12,257 nucleotides of DNA from Pseudomonadota bacterium (lineage in GTDB: Bacteria; Pseudomonadota; Alphaproteobacteria; Rhodobacterales; Rhodobacteraceae), in NCBI GenBank assembly GCA_027592105.1, contig JAQCLA010000052.1:1-12257 (forward strand). Reading direction: 5' to 3'. The position numbers were made by a program, and so were the translations under genes. Position 1 is the first letter of the stretch. Every line of letters begins with the position of its first letter. Below are positions 1-6,645 of the stretch, in pieces. The notes under the pieces are model-generated. The model did no database searches. It was given only the letters and a program-made list of their open reading frames with translations, and had not been told where the DNA came from.

Positions 1-16
1 GCAAGGGAGGACGACA

Positions 17-2395
17 ATGCCCAAAGATACTGGTATCGGCGCAAGATCGAAGCGGCGCGAAGATATACGCTTTTTAACGGGACGCGGCTCTTACACCGAT
101 AATTTGGCCATGCAGGGTCAGGTTCATGCGGTGATGGTGCGCGCGAATGTGGCCCATGGGCGCATCGTGTCGATCGACACATCCGCCGCAAGCGCCATGC
201 CGGGTGTTTTGGCGATTTTCACCGGGGCGGATTTCGCCGATGTGGGCGGCAATCCGGCAGGCTGGTTGATCCATTCGCGCGACGGATCGCCCATGCGCGA
301 ACCCAAGCGTCCGGTGTTGGCCCATGGCAAGGTGCGCCATGTCGGCGATGCCTATGCCGCTGTCGTGGCCGAAACCTATGAACAGGCGCGCGATGCCGCC
401 GAAGCGGTGGCCGCAGGCACCGAGATCGAAGAATTGCCCGCCATCGTCGATATGGCCGCGGCTGTGGCCAATGCCGATAACCGCGTGCATGACGAGATCC
501 CCGACAACCTGTGCTTTGACTGGGGCTGGATCGAGGATAACCGCGACGCGGTCGATGCCGCGATGAAGGCGGCCCCCCATGTCACCACGCTGGAGTTGAT
601 CAACAACCGCCTTGTGCCCAATGCGATGGAGCCGCGCGCCTCGATCGGGGAATTCAACCCCGGGACCGGCGACTACAAGCTGACCACCACGAGCCAGAAC
701 CCGCATCTGACCAAGCTTCTGATCTGTGCCTTTGTCTTGGGTATTCCCGAGCATAAGCTGACGGTCGTGGCCCCCGATGTAGGCGGTGGTTTCGGCTCGA
801 AGATCTATCACTACGGCGAAGAGGCGCTTGTTCTGGCCGCCGCCAAGAAGCTGGGCCGCCCGGTGCGTTGGACGGCGGAGCGGTCGGAAAGCTTCCTGAC
901 CGATGCGCATGGGCGCGACCATGTCACCACGATCGAGGTCGGTGCGACGCTTGATGGTGAGATCTTGGCCATCCGCACCAATACGCTGGCCAATGTCGGG
1001 GCATATCTGTCGAATTTCTCGACTGCGACGCCCACCTTCTTGCATGGCACGCTGATGGCCGGCCCCTACAAGGTGCCGCATGTCTATGTGAACCTGAAGG
1101 CGGTCTTTACGAACACCGCGCCTGTCGATGCCTACCGCGGGGCGGGGCGGCCCGAGGCGACCTATAGCCTTGAGCGGGCCATTGATAAGATGGCGCGCGA
1201 GCTGAAGCTCGACCCTGTCGCGGTGCGGCGCAAGAACCTTTTGACGCCGGACCAGTTCCCCTACACCACCCCCGTTGGGCTGGTCTATGATGTCGGCAAT
1301 TACCAAGCCACGCTCAACAAGGCGCTGGATATGGCCGATTTGGCGGGGTTCGAGGCACGCGCGGCCAAGAGCCGGGCGGCAGGCAAGCTGCGCGGTGTGG
1401 GTCTGTCGACATGGATCGAGGCCTGCGGCATCGCACCCTCGCATCTGGTGGGCCAGCTGGGCAGCCGGGTGGGCCTCTATGACGCCGCCACGGTGCGCGT
1501 CAGTGCGACCGGCACGATCCAAGTGATGACCGGCGCCCATAGCCATGGTCAGGGCCATGAGACGGTCTTTGCCCAAGTGGTGGCCGACAAGCTGGGCATC
1601 GCCGAAGAGGCGGTCGAGATCGTGCATGGCGATACCTCCAAGATCCCGTTTGGGATGGGCTCTTACGGGTCGCGCTCGCTTGCGGTCTGTGGCTCGGCGA
1701 TGGACCGCGCCCTCGATAAGATCATCGACAAGGGCAAGAAGATCGCGGCCCATATGCTGGAGGCGGCCGAGGGTGACATCACCTTTGAAAACGGTAGTTT
1801 CTCAGTGGCAGGCACCGATAAGGCCAAATCCTTCGGCGAGATCGCATTCTCGGCCTATGTGCCGCATAACTACCCGCTCGAGACGCTCGAGCCGGGGCTT
1901 GAGGAGACGGCGTTTTACGATCCCAACAACTTCACCTACCCTGCAGGCGCCTATCTGTGCGAGGTCGAGATCGACCCCGACACCGGCAAGGTGACGATCT
2001 GTTCCTTCACCTGCGCCGATGATTTCGGCAATGTGATGAACCCGATGGTCGTCGAGGGGCAGGTGCATGGTGGTGTCACCCAAGGCATCGGTCAGGCATT
2101 GGTCGAACACACGGCCTATGATGAGAATGGCCAGCTTTTGACCGCGTCCTACATGGATTACACCATGCCGCGGGCTGATGATCTGCCCTTCTACCAGGTC
2201 GATCATTCCTGCGTCACGCCGTGCAGCCACAACCCGCTCGGCGTGAAGGGATGCGGCGAGGCAGGGGCCATTGGATCACCGCCTGCGGTGGTCAATGCGG
2301 TCATCGATGCGCTGCACCGTGCGGGCATGGATCATGTGGATCATATCGATATGCCGCTGACGCCCGCGCGCGTCTGGGCCGCCATGCAAGCTTGA
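17..2395 (+). CDS. Molybdopterin-binding large subunit of a xanthine dehydrogenase/CO dehydrogenase family enzyme (form II CoxL-like)
   Basis: A 792-residue protein of the usual length for the large, molybdenum-cofactor subunit of molybdenum hydroxylases. The N-terminus has the family pattern RREDIRFLTGRGSYTDN. A glycine-rich VGGGFGSK cofactor loop lies near residues 255-262, an SHGQGHET segment lies near 510-520, and GCGEAGAIGSP near the C-terminus contains the conserved active-site glutamate (E748). The active-site loop reads AYRGAGR (372-378), the signature of form II enzymes; form I, the proven CO dehydrogenases, has AYxCSFR. The reaction is therefore hydroxylation of an unidentified substrate, and CO oxidation is not established. 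The ATG at 17 follows GGGAGG at a good distance. It is followed 84 nt later by the FAD subunit. The 2Fe-2S small subunit needed to complete the heterotrimer is not visible and probably lies upstream of base 1. Confidence 0.9.
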   Translation: MPKDTGIGARSKRREDIRFLTGRGSYTDNLAMQGQVHAVMVRANVAHGRIVSIDTSAASAMPGVLAIFTGADFADVGGNPAGWLIHSRDGSPMREPKRPVLAHGKVRHVGDAYAAVVAETYEQARDAAEAVAAGTEIEELPAIVDMAAAVANADNRVHDEIPDNLCFDWGWIEDNRDAVDAAMKAAPHVTTLELINNRLVPNAMEPRASIGEFNPGTGDYKLTTTSQNPHLTKLLICAFVLGIPEHKLTVVAPDVGGGFGSKIYHYGEEALVLAAAKKLGRPVRWTAERSESFLTDAHGRDHVTTIEVGATLDGEILAIRTNTLANVGAYLSNFSTATPTFLHGTLMAGPYKVPHVYVNLKAVFTNTAPVDAYRGAGRPEATYSLERAIDKMARELKLDPVAVRRKNLLTPDQFPYTTPVGLVYDVGNYQATLNKALDMADLAGFEARAAKSRAAGKLRGVGLSTWIEACGIAPSHLVGQLGSRVGLYDAATVRVSATGTIQVMTGAHSHGQGHETVFAQVVADKLGIAEEAVEIVHGDTSKIPFGMGSYGSRSLAVCGSAMDRALDKIIDKGKKIAAHMLEAAEGDITFENGSFSVAGTDKAKSFGEIAFSAYVPHNYPLETLEPGLEETAFYDPNNFTYPAGAYLCEVEIDPDTGKVTICSFTCADDFGNVMNPMVVEGQVHGGVTQGIGQALVEHTAYDENGQLLTASYMDYTMPRADDLPFYQVDHSCVTPCSHNPLGVKGCGEAGAIGSPPAVVNAVIDALHRAGMDHVDHIDMPLTPARVWAAMQA

Positions 2396-2402
2396 TCGGG
2401 CA

Positions 2403-2450
2403 GGGGCGGGGGGCCAGCCCCCCGCACCCCCCGGGATATTTCTGAAACGA
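2403..2450. repeat. GC-rich intergenic hairpin element between the two Mo-hydroxylase genes
   Basis: Perfect 9-nt arms GCGGGGGGC (2406-2414) and GCCCCCCGC (2417-2425) flank a CA centre. Three further G:C pairs lie beyond a bulged A. CACCCCCCGGGATATTTCTG follows directly, then a purine-rich stretch. I recall similar hairpin-plus-CCGGGATATTT units from intergenic regions of Rhodobacterales genomes, but cannot test copy number here. It lacks a U-tract, so it is not a standard terminator. Lying within an operon, it could act as an mRNA stability or attenuation element that sets the ratio of large to FAD subunit. Confidence 0.5.
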
Positions 2451-2451
2451 A

Positions 2452-2474
2452 GAAGGGAAAGACCCTTCGGGAGG
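2452..2474 (+). promoter_or_regulatory. Small hairpin directly abutting the Shine-Dalgarno of the FAD subunit gene
   Basis: GAAGGG (2452-2457) and CCCTTC (2463-2468) form a perfect 6-bp stem with an AAAGA loop. The next bases are GGGAGG (2469-2474), a strong ribosome binding site 5 nt before the ATG at 2480. The hairpin leaves the binding site free, so it may simply help expose it. A regulatory role is conjecture. Confidence 0.35.
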
Positions 2475-2479
2475 AACGG

Positions 2480-3271
2480 ATGTACAATTTCGAATTCGCC
2501 AAGGCCCAGACGATCGCCGATGCCGTCAAGGCATTGTCGGCGGAGGATGCCCAAGCGCTGGGCGGTGGCCAGACACTGTTGCCGACGATGAAGCAACGGC
2601 TTGCGGCACCGACCACGCTGGTCAGTCTCAACACCATCCCCGAGATGATCGGGGTCTGTGTGAACGACAAGGGCGAGGTCTGTATCGGTGGTGCCACCAC
2701 CCATGCCACCGTCGCGCGCGAGGCGGCGGCCCATTACCCGGCCTTGGCCGCGCTTGCGGGTCATATCGGCGACCCGGCCGTGCGCAATCGCGGCACGATC
2801 GGTGGCTCCTTGGCCAATAACGACCCGTCGGCATGTTACCCTGCGGCGGCCCTGGGCTCGGGGGCGGTGATCAAGACCAATGCGCGCGACATCGCGGCTG
2901 ATGATTATTTCCTTGGGATGTTCAGCACCGCGCTGGACGAGGGCGAGATCATCACCGAGGTCCGCTTTCCGGTGCCGCAAAAGGGCAATTACCAGAAATT
3001 CGTCCAGCCCGCCTCGCGCTTTGCCTTGGTGGGGGTCTATGTGGCGAAATATGCAGATGGTGTGCGCGTCGCGGTGACCGGCGCGGCCTCGGATGGTGTG
3101 TTCCGCTGGGCCGAGGCGGAGGCCGCACTTTCGGGTGATTTCGCGGCTGCGGCGCTTGATGGCTTGGCCGTGCCCGGCAATGACATGATCGCCGATCTGC
3201 ATGGTTCGGCCGATTACCGTGCCCATCTGGTCAAAGTCATGACCAAGCGCGCGGTGGCTGCTGCAAGCTAA
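2480..3271 (+). CDS. FAD-binding medium subunit of a xanthine dehydrogenase/CO dehydrogenase family enzyme (CoxM-like)
   Basis: A 263-residue flavoprotein subunit that passes electrons from the molybdenum site, via the 2Fe-2S subunit, to an external acceptor. The two flavin-binding motifs of the family are clear. ALGGGQTLLP lies at residues 26-35 (the AGGxSLLP-type loop), and RNRGTIGGSLANNDP lies at 102-116 (the TIGG loop). Family members usually run about 260-290 residues, so this one looks complete. A strong GGGAGG lies 5 nt before the ATG. It follows the large subunit on the same strand and ends at a clear terminator, so the operon order is large subunit then FAD subunit, with the small subunit presumably first. 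The partner electron acceptor is not evident from the window. Confidence 0.9.
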   Translation: MYNFEFAKAQTIADAVKALSAEDAQALGGGQTLLPTMKQRLAAPTTLVSLNTIPEMIGVCVNDKGEVCIGGATTHATVAREAAAHYPALAALAGHIGDPAVRNRGTIGGSLANNDPSACYPAAALGSGAVIKTNARDIAADDYFLGMFSTALDEGEIITEVRFPVPQKGNYQKFVQPASRFALVGVYVAKYADGVRVAVTGAASDGVFRWAEAEAALSGDFAAAALDGLAVPGNDMIADLHGSADYRAHLVKVMTKRAVAAAS

Positions 3272-3298
3272 GCCAAAGGCGGGATGCCCATAGATGCG

Positions 3299-3328
3299 AA
3301 AGGCGCCGGTATGATCCGGCGCCTTTTT
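3299..3328 (+). terminator. Intrinsic terminator after the Mo-hydroxylase operon
   Basis: AGGCGCCGG (3301-3309) and CCGGCGCCT (3316-3324) pair perfectly around a TATGAT loop, and five Ts (3324-3328) follow. Three As on the left side extend the stem by pairing with the Ts. It lies between convergent genes, 27 nt after the FAD-subunit stop. It may work weakly for the opposing regulator gene as well. Confidence 0.9.
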
Positions 3329-3343
3329 GCATGGGCTAAACCT

Positions 3344-4321
3344 TCAGGCGTAGGCGGTCACCATCCGTGCCGCGCGCGCCATTTTGCGCACAGCCGAGGG
3401 TGAAACGCCAAGCTTGTTGCTGATGGCACGCGAAAAACCCGCCAATGTCTCGAAGCCGCTGACCCGCGCGATTTCCGACACGGGCATCGCGGTATGGCGC
3501 AATAAATCGGCCCCATGGCGCAGCCGCAAGGTGAGGTAATGCTCGGACGGCTTGACCCCCAAGGCGCGTTCGCAGCGCCCACGCAGCGCCTTGCGGCTCA
3601 TCCCGAGACTTTCGGCCAATTCGGTCAGGGCCAATGGCGTCTCCAGATGGGCGCGCATGCGGGCCTCCATCTCGGCGATGATTGGATCGACGGGGGCCGC
3701 GGCCTCTTGGGTATCGTCTTGCGACGCGCTTTGGCCCTGTGGCTGCGGGAGCCTGCCGCTGGCCATGGCGCGGGCGACTTCTTGGGCCAATGCGGGCGAC
3801 GCGGTCTTGGCGATCCATGCGCAAAGTGCCTCGCCGATTGCGGCACCGCCCGCAACGGTCAGGCGGTGATCATCGATGACATAAGGGCGCTCGACCGTTT
3901 CGATCGCGGGGAATTGCGGCACATCGGTCAGATCGGGCCCATGGCTCAATACCGCTTGCCGCCCATCGAGCCAGCCGATCCGCGCCAAGATCAGCGCCCC
4001 TGTGGCGACACCGCCAAGGCGCCCATCCTGCGCCGCGATCCGCGATAAGAAAGCCTGAAACCCGTTGGGAATCCGCCCGGGCATGGCATCGCCGCAAAGC
4101 ACCATGACCAGATCGATATCCTCGGCGCCATCCCAATTTGGTTGGCCGGGATCGACCAAGGCACCATTGCATGCGCGCACCGGCTGATGGCCGGGGATAC
4201 GCGTGTCATATGAAAAAAGGGGCTCAGGGCTGAGCCTGTTTGCCGTGTCGAGTGCCGCGCAGCCAAGCGCATAGGCCAACATCGGGAAACCGGGGAAAAG
4301 AACGAAACTCACATGTACCAT
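3344..4321 (-). CDS. GlxA family transcriptional regulator (DJ-1/PfpI-like domain plus AraC-type HTH)
   Basis: From the ATG at 4321 the protein has 325 residues. Residues 1-175 resemble the DJ-1/PfpI (class I glutamine amidotransferase-like) fold and begin MVHVSFVLFPGFPMLAYAL. The elbow that holds the catalytic cysteine in enzymes reads GGVATGALILA here, so the cysteine is absent, as expected for a ligand-sensing rather than catalytic domain. A Gln-rich linker follows. The last 90 residues hold an AraC-type double HTH, with ALTELAESLGMSRKALRG as the first helix pair and PVSEIARVSGFETLAGFSRA as the second. The start is uncertain. ATG 4342 is an alternative, and ATG 4468 is unlikely because it falls near the infC terminator hairpin. 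No strong Shine-Dalgarno marks any choice. It is convergent with the Mo-hydroxylase genes; a regulatory link is possible but unproven, and the ligand is unknown. Confidence 0.85.
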   Translation of the reverse strand: MVHVSFVLFPGFPMLAYALGCAALDTANRLSPEPLFSYDTRIPGHQPVRACNGALVDPGQPNWDGAEDIDLVMVLCGDAMPGRIPNGFQAFLSRIAAQDGRLGGVATGALILARIGWLDGRQAVLSHGPDLTDVPQFPAIETVERPYVIDDHRLTVAGGAAIGEALCAWIAKTASPALAQEVARAMASGRLPQPQGQSASQDDTQEAAAPVDPIIAEMEARMRAHLETPLALTELAESLGMSRKALRGRCERALGVKPSEHYLTLRLRHGADLLRHTAMPVSEIARVSGFETLAGFSRAISNKLGVSPSAVRKMARAARMVTAYA

Positions 4322-4436
4322 GACAGGAGGATGGCGCAGCATTCGCGGCGGTTCAAGACAAGTGTGATGCATGTCTGACGCAATCTCGGCCCTGCGCGAC
4401 CTTCCGGCCACAGGGCAAGGTCGCAGGGGCGAAACG

Positions 4437-4462
4437 AAAAGGGCGCGCCTTGGGGGCGCGCC
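4437..4462 (-). terminator. Intrinsic terminator of infC
   Basis: Read on the minus strand, GGCGCGCC (4462-4455), a CCCAA loop and GGCGCGCC (4449-4442) form an 8-bp GC-only stem followed by CTTTT (4441-4437). It lies 30 nt after the infC stop. Each arm is itself a perfect palindrome, so the element is also a direct repeat. Confidence 0.8.
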
Positions 4463-4492
4463 GCTCACTGTGCTCTGATCGTTGTCTGACCC

Positions 4493-5035
4493 TTATTTGG
4501 CCGGGCCGATCATCATCACCATTTGGCGCCCTTCCAGACGCGGCATATTCTCGATCTTGCCAAGACCCTCGACATCGGTTGCCACGCGTTCGAGCAATTC
4601 CCGACCGAGGTTCTGGTGCGCCATCTCGCGACCACGGAAACGCAGGGTGACCTTCACCTTATCCCCATTCTCGAGGAACTTGGTCACGCTGCGCATCTTG
4701 ACCTCGTAATCATGGGTGTCGGTGTTCGGGCGGAACTTGACCTCCTTGATCTCGATGATCTTTTGCTTTTTGCGTGCTTCAGCCTCGCGTTTCTGGGTCT
4801 CGTATTTGAATTTGCCGAAATCCATGATCTTGCACACGGGCGGTTCGGCCGTGGGCGAGATTTCGACCAGATCCAGACCGGCCTGTTCGGCAAGCTCGAG
4901 AGCCCGGATCGGCGACAAGACGCCGAGGTTTTCCCCCTCTGCGCCGATCAGGCGGATTTCAGGGCAACGGATACGATCGTTCACGCGCGGGCCGGTTTCA
5001 CGAGATGGCGGCGCGTTATGGGGTCTGCGGGCTAT
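4493..5035 (-). CDS. infC: Translation initiation factor IF-3, with an AUA start codon
   Basis: IF-3 binds the 30S subunit, blocks premature 50S joining and checks the start codon and initiator tRNA. The full two-domain form is present. The N-domain includes VNDRIRCPEIRLIG and ends at CKIMDFGKFKYE. A charged linker (QKREAEARKKQK) follows. The C-domain includes EIKEVKFRPNTDTHDYEVK and KVKVTLRFRGREMAHQ. Conventional start codons allow only GTG 4984 (163 residues), which clips the N-terminus and has no Shine-Dalgarno. Reading upstream in frame gives IARRPHNAPPSRETGPR before that valine, the familiar IF-3 N-terminus. This begins at ATA 5035-5033, 5 nt after a perfect AGGAGG, and gives 180 residues, the same as E. 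coli IF-3. An in-frame TAG at 5053-5051 closes the frame above. Non-canonical AUU/AUA-type starts on infC are known to let IF-3 limit its own synthesis. The gene appears monocistronic. Confidence 0.95.
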   Translation of the reverse strand: MARRPHNAPPSRETGPRVNDRIRCPEIRLIGAEGENLGVLSPIRALELAEQAGLDLVEISPTAEPPVCKIMDFGKFKYETQKREAEARKKQKIIEIKEVKFRPNTDTHDYEVKMRSVTKFLENGDKVKVTLRFRGREMAHQNLGRELLERVATDVEGLGKIENMPRLEGRQMVMMIGPAK

Positions 5036-5040
5036 GGGGG

Positions 5041-5046
5041 CCTCCT
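5041..5046 (-). promoter_or_regulatory. Shine-Dalgarno that fixes the AUA start of infC
   Basis: On the minus strand this is AGGAGG, followed by CCCCC and then ATA. It is the only strong ribosome binding site near infC. It sits correctly for the AUA codon at 5035 but far too distant (56 nt) for GTG 4984. Confidence 0.85.
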
Positions 5047-5070
5047 GAAGCTACCGAGATTTAGGCTGAC

Positions 5071-5099
5071 AACCTATCTGTGCAGCCCGTCTCTTTCAA
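5071..5099 (-). promoter_or_regulatory. Candidate promoter of infC
   Basis: On the minus strand TTGAAA (5099-5094) and TAGGTT (5076-5071) are separated by 17 nt. This gives a good -35 and a mediocre -10, and would start transcription about 25-30 nt before the AUA codon. Inferred by eye only. Confidence 0.35.
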
Positions 5100-5149
5100 G
5101 GCGAATTGGCGCTTGTCTGCCGGAAAGCCCGATACGCCGCGTTGCAGCA

Positions 5150-5178
5150 TTGCGACTGGGTCACACGCGGCATAGGTG
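5150..5178 (+). promoter_or_regulatory. Weak candidate promoter of the EAAAA-repeat gene
   Basis: TTGCGA (5150-5155), a 17-nt spacer and TAGGTG (5173-5178) lie upstream of the ATG at 5214. The match to a housekeeping promoter is weak. It is listed because the intergenic region between these divergent genes must hold two promoters. Confidence 0.2.
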
Positions 5179-5213
5179 CAGGGCAGGATTAATCAGTCAA
5201 AATCGGAGAAACC

Positions 5214-5693
5214 ATGAAACGCGTTACGATCATTATCGCTGTCCTCGCGGCTTTGGGCATCGGTGGGTACTTTGTGTTGCAGGCACAAAATGCCGCCGTT
5301 GAGCGCGCCGCTGCTGCACAGGCGGCCGCCGATCAGGCCGCTGCCGAAGCTGCCGAAGCTGCTGCCGCTGAGGCTGCCGCTGCCGAGGCTGCCGCTGCCG
5401 AAGCCGCTGCCGCAGAAGCCGCTGCTGCCGAAGCTGCCGCTGCCGAAGCTGCTGCTGCCGAAGCTACTGCTGCGCTCGCGGATCAGGCCGGACAGGCGCA
5501 AGATGCGCTCTCGGCCCTATTCTCGGTTGAAGGCTTCGATTTCGACCGCGCCATGACGGCGCTGGAGGGGGCCGATATTCCCGCTTTGGCACGCACGGCG
5601 CTGACTGCGGCGCTGGCCGCTGCACGCGATAACCCCGATCTGCTACCCACGGCGCTGGCGCAGGCGCGCAATGCCTTGGGCCTTGGTCAGTAG
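5214..5693 (+). CDS. Small membrane-anchored Ala/Glu-repeat protein of unknown function
   Basis: I do not recognise a named family. The 159-residue protein starts with two basic residues and one hydrophobic segment (about residues 5-23, VTIIIAVLAALGIGGYFVL). This is either a membrane anchor or an uncleaved signal; no lipobox or clear AxA cleavage site stands out. Residues 26-88 are almost only Ala, Glu, Gln and Asp, with seven exact EAAAA pentads at 48-82, predicted to be a long helix. A more complex C-terminal part (about 97-159) contains LFSVEGFDFDRAMTALEGADI and ends DNPDLLPTALAQARNALGL, suggesting a small helical domain held away from the membrane on a rigid stalk, probably in the periplasm. 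GGAG (5205-5208) precedes the ATG by 5 nt. It is divergent from infC and stands alone. The mixed synonymous codons for Ala and Glu argue for an established coding repeat. Confidence 0.75.
   Translation: MKRVTIIIAVLAALGIGGYFVLQAQNAAVERAAAAQAAADQAAAEAAEAAAAEAAAAEAAAAEAAAAEAAAAEAAAAEAAAAEATAALADQAGQAQDALSALFSVEGFDFDRAMTALEGADIPALARTALTAALAAARDNPDLLPTALAQARNALGLGQ
5355..5459 (+). repeat. Seven in-frame 15-nt units encoding EAAAA
   Basis: Glutamate codons recur every 15 nt from residue 48 to 78, with an eighth Glu at 83, always followed by four alanines. The units differ at third positions (GCT, GCC, GCA; GAA, GAG). The amino-acid pattern is therefore exact while the DNA copies have diverged. Confidence 0.9.
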
Positions 5694-5710
5694 CCATCGC
5701 CGAGATCTTG

Positions 5711-5743
5711 AAAGCCCCTTGCTGCACCGCAACGGGGGGCTTT
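5711..5743. terminator. Probable bidirectional terminator between convergent genes
   Basis: AAAGCCCC (5711-5718) pairs with GGGGCTTT (5736-5743), and the stem continues inward with TTGC (5719-5722) and GCAA (5729-5732) around a TGCACC loop. A CGGG bulge interrupts the right arm. The T-run is only three bases on each strand, so efficiency is uncertain. The position between the repeat protein and fpr fits a shared terminator. Confidence 0.6.
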
Positions 5744-5758
5744 CGGCAGAAGAGCGGC

Positions 5759-6616
5759 TTAGTCGAGAAAGGCCTTCTCGACCACATATTCCGCAGGGTT
5801 GGAATTGGCCCCTTCGCGCAGCCCGTAATCCTCGAGCATCGCCTTGATCTCAAGGTTGAAGGCGAGGTTGCCGCAGACCATCGCGCGGTCGGTTTCGGGG
5901 GCAAGCACGCCCACGCCCAGATCGGCGAAAACCTCGCCCTTGCGCATCAGATCGGTGATGCGGCCCATCTTGGGACTGTGTTCGCGCGTCGTGGTGGGGT
6001 AGTAGCGCAGCTTGTCGGCAAAGCCCTCGCCGATCAGCTCGGCCAGCATCTCGTCTTGGCGGATCGCTTCGATCAGGCGCGCGCCATAGGTCAATTCACC
6101 GACCTCGCGGCAGGTATGGGTGAGGATCACCTCGTCGTAATCCTCATAGGTCTGCGGCTCGCGCAGAAGGCTGGCAAAAGGCGCGATGCCTGTGCCGGTG
6201 GCGAAAAGCCAAAGCCGCTTTCCGGGCAAAAGCGCGTCATGCACAAGTGTGCCAACCGGCTTGGGCCGCAGGATGATCGCATCACCGGGGCGGATATGCT
6301 GGAGTTTCGAGGTCAGCGGCCCATCGGGCACCTTGATCGAATAGAATTCCAACGCGTCATCCCATGCAGGCGAGGCGATGGAATAGGCGCGCATCAGGGG
6401 CTTTTGTTTGCCCGTCTCAGGGTCGGGATCGCCCATCAAGCCAATCATCACAAACTCGCCCGACCGAAACCGCAGGCTCGGGGGCCGCGTGCAGCGGAAC
6501 CGGAACAGGCGGTCGGTATAATGCTCCACCTCCGTCACGATTTGCGTGTCGGGCAGGGTGGGCGTGGCGCGCGCTGCGGTGTTCTCGGTATCTTTCACGG
6601 GTCTTTGCTCGGTCAT
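5759..6616 (-). CDS. fpr: Ferredoxin--NADP(+) reductase
   Basis: A 285-residue FAD enzyme that exchanges electrons between NADPH and ferredoxin or flavodoxin. RAYSIASP (76-83) is the FAD-binding motif. FYSIKVPDGPLTSKLQ (91-106) and RPKPVGTL (117-124) are typical of the bacterial, Rhodobacter-type subgroup. GTGIAPF (141-147) contacts NADP, and AMVCGNLAFN (245-254) and the C-terminal EYVVEKAF complete the fold. The ATG at 6616 has no Shine-Dalgarno of its own. It overlaps (ATGA) the stop of a ten-codon ORF that does have one, so translation is probably coupled. It is the last gene of the sulfate-reduction cluster, 70 nt after DUF934. This suggests that it supplies reduced ferredoxin to the neighbouring sulfite reductase, although such reductases also serve oxidative-stress defence. 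An FNR-like palindrome lies just upstream. Confidence 0.93.
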   Translation of the reverse strand: MTEQRPVKDTENTAARATPTLPDTQIVTEVEHYTDRLFRFRCTRPPSLRFRSGEFVMIGLMGDPDPETGKQKPLMRAYSIASPAWDDALEFYSIKVPDGPLTSKLQHIRPGDAIILRPKPVGTLVHDALLPGKRLWLFATGTGIAPFASLLREPQTYEDYDEVILTHTCREVGELTYGARLIEAIRQDEMLAELIGEGFADKLRYYPTTTREHSPKMGRITDLMRKGEVFADLGVGVLAPETDRAMVCGNLAFNLEIKAMLEDYGLREGANSNPAEYVVEKAFLD

Positions 6617-6645
6617 GTGCTGTTGTGGCGTGGTCTCGACGCCAT
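6613..6645 (-). CDS. Putative ten-residue leader peptide before fpr
   Basis: ATG at 6645 opens a ten-codon frame encoding MASRPRHNST. AAGGAGG (6654-6648) lies just before it; the 2-nt gap after the full match is short but usable. The stop TGA (6615-6613) overlaps the fpr ATG as ATGA. fpr itself has no ribosome binding site, so ribosomes would reach it by re-initiation. The Pro/Arg/His content could make the peptide sensitive to translation conditions. No homologue is known to me, and expression is unproven. Confidence 0.45.
   Translation of the reverse strand: MASRPRHNST

Noticed and set aside
74..1753. Long minus-strand open frame (559 codons) opposite the Mo-hydroxylase large subunit
   Set aside because: It is rich in His, Arg, Gly and Asp with no recognisable domain, and lies fully antisense to a clear enzyme. 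Long antisense frames are expected in GC-rich genes with strong third-position bias.
4523..5302. Plus-strand frame (259 codons) over infC into the repeat gene
   Set aside because: It is antisense to infC and overlaps the start of the next gene in another frame, with no domain content.
5355..5459. Tandem 15-mers considered as a CRISPR array or minisatellite
   Set aside because: There are no spacers, the units are in frame, and they vary only at synonymous sites, so this is a protein-level repeat.
5193..5501. Minus-strand Gly/Ser-rich frame opposite the EAAAA repeat
   Set aside because: The Gly-Ser repeats are only the complement of the Ala/Glu codons. The plus strand has the start signal, membrane segment and C-terminal domain.
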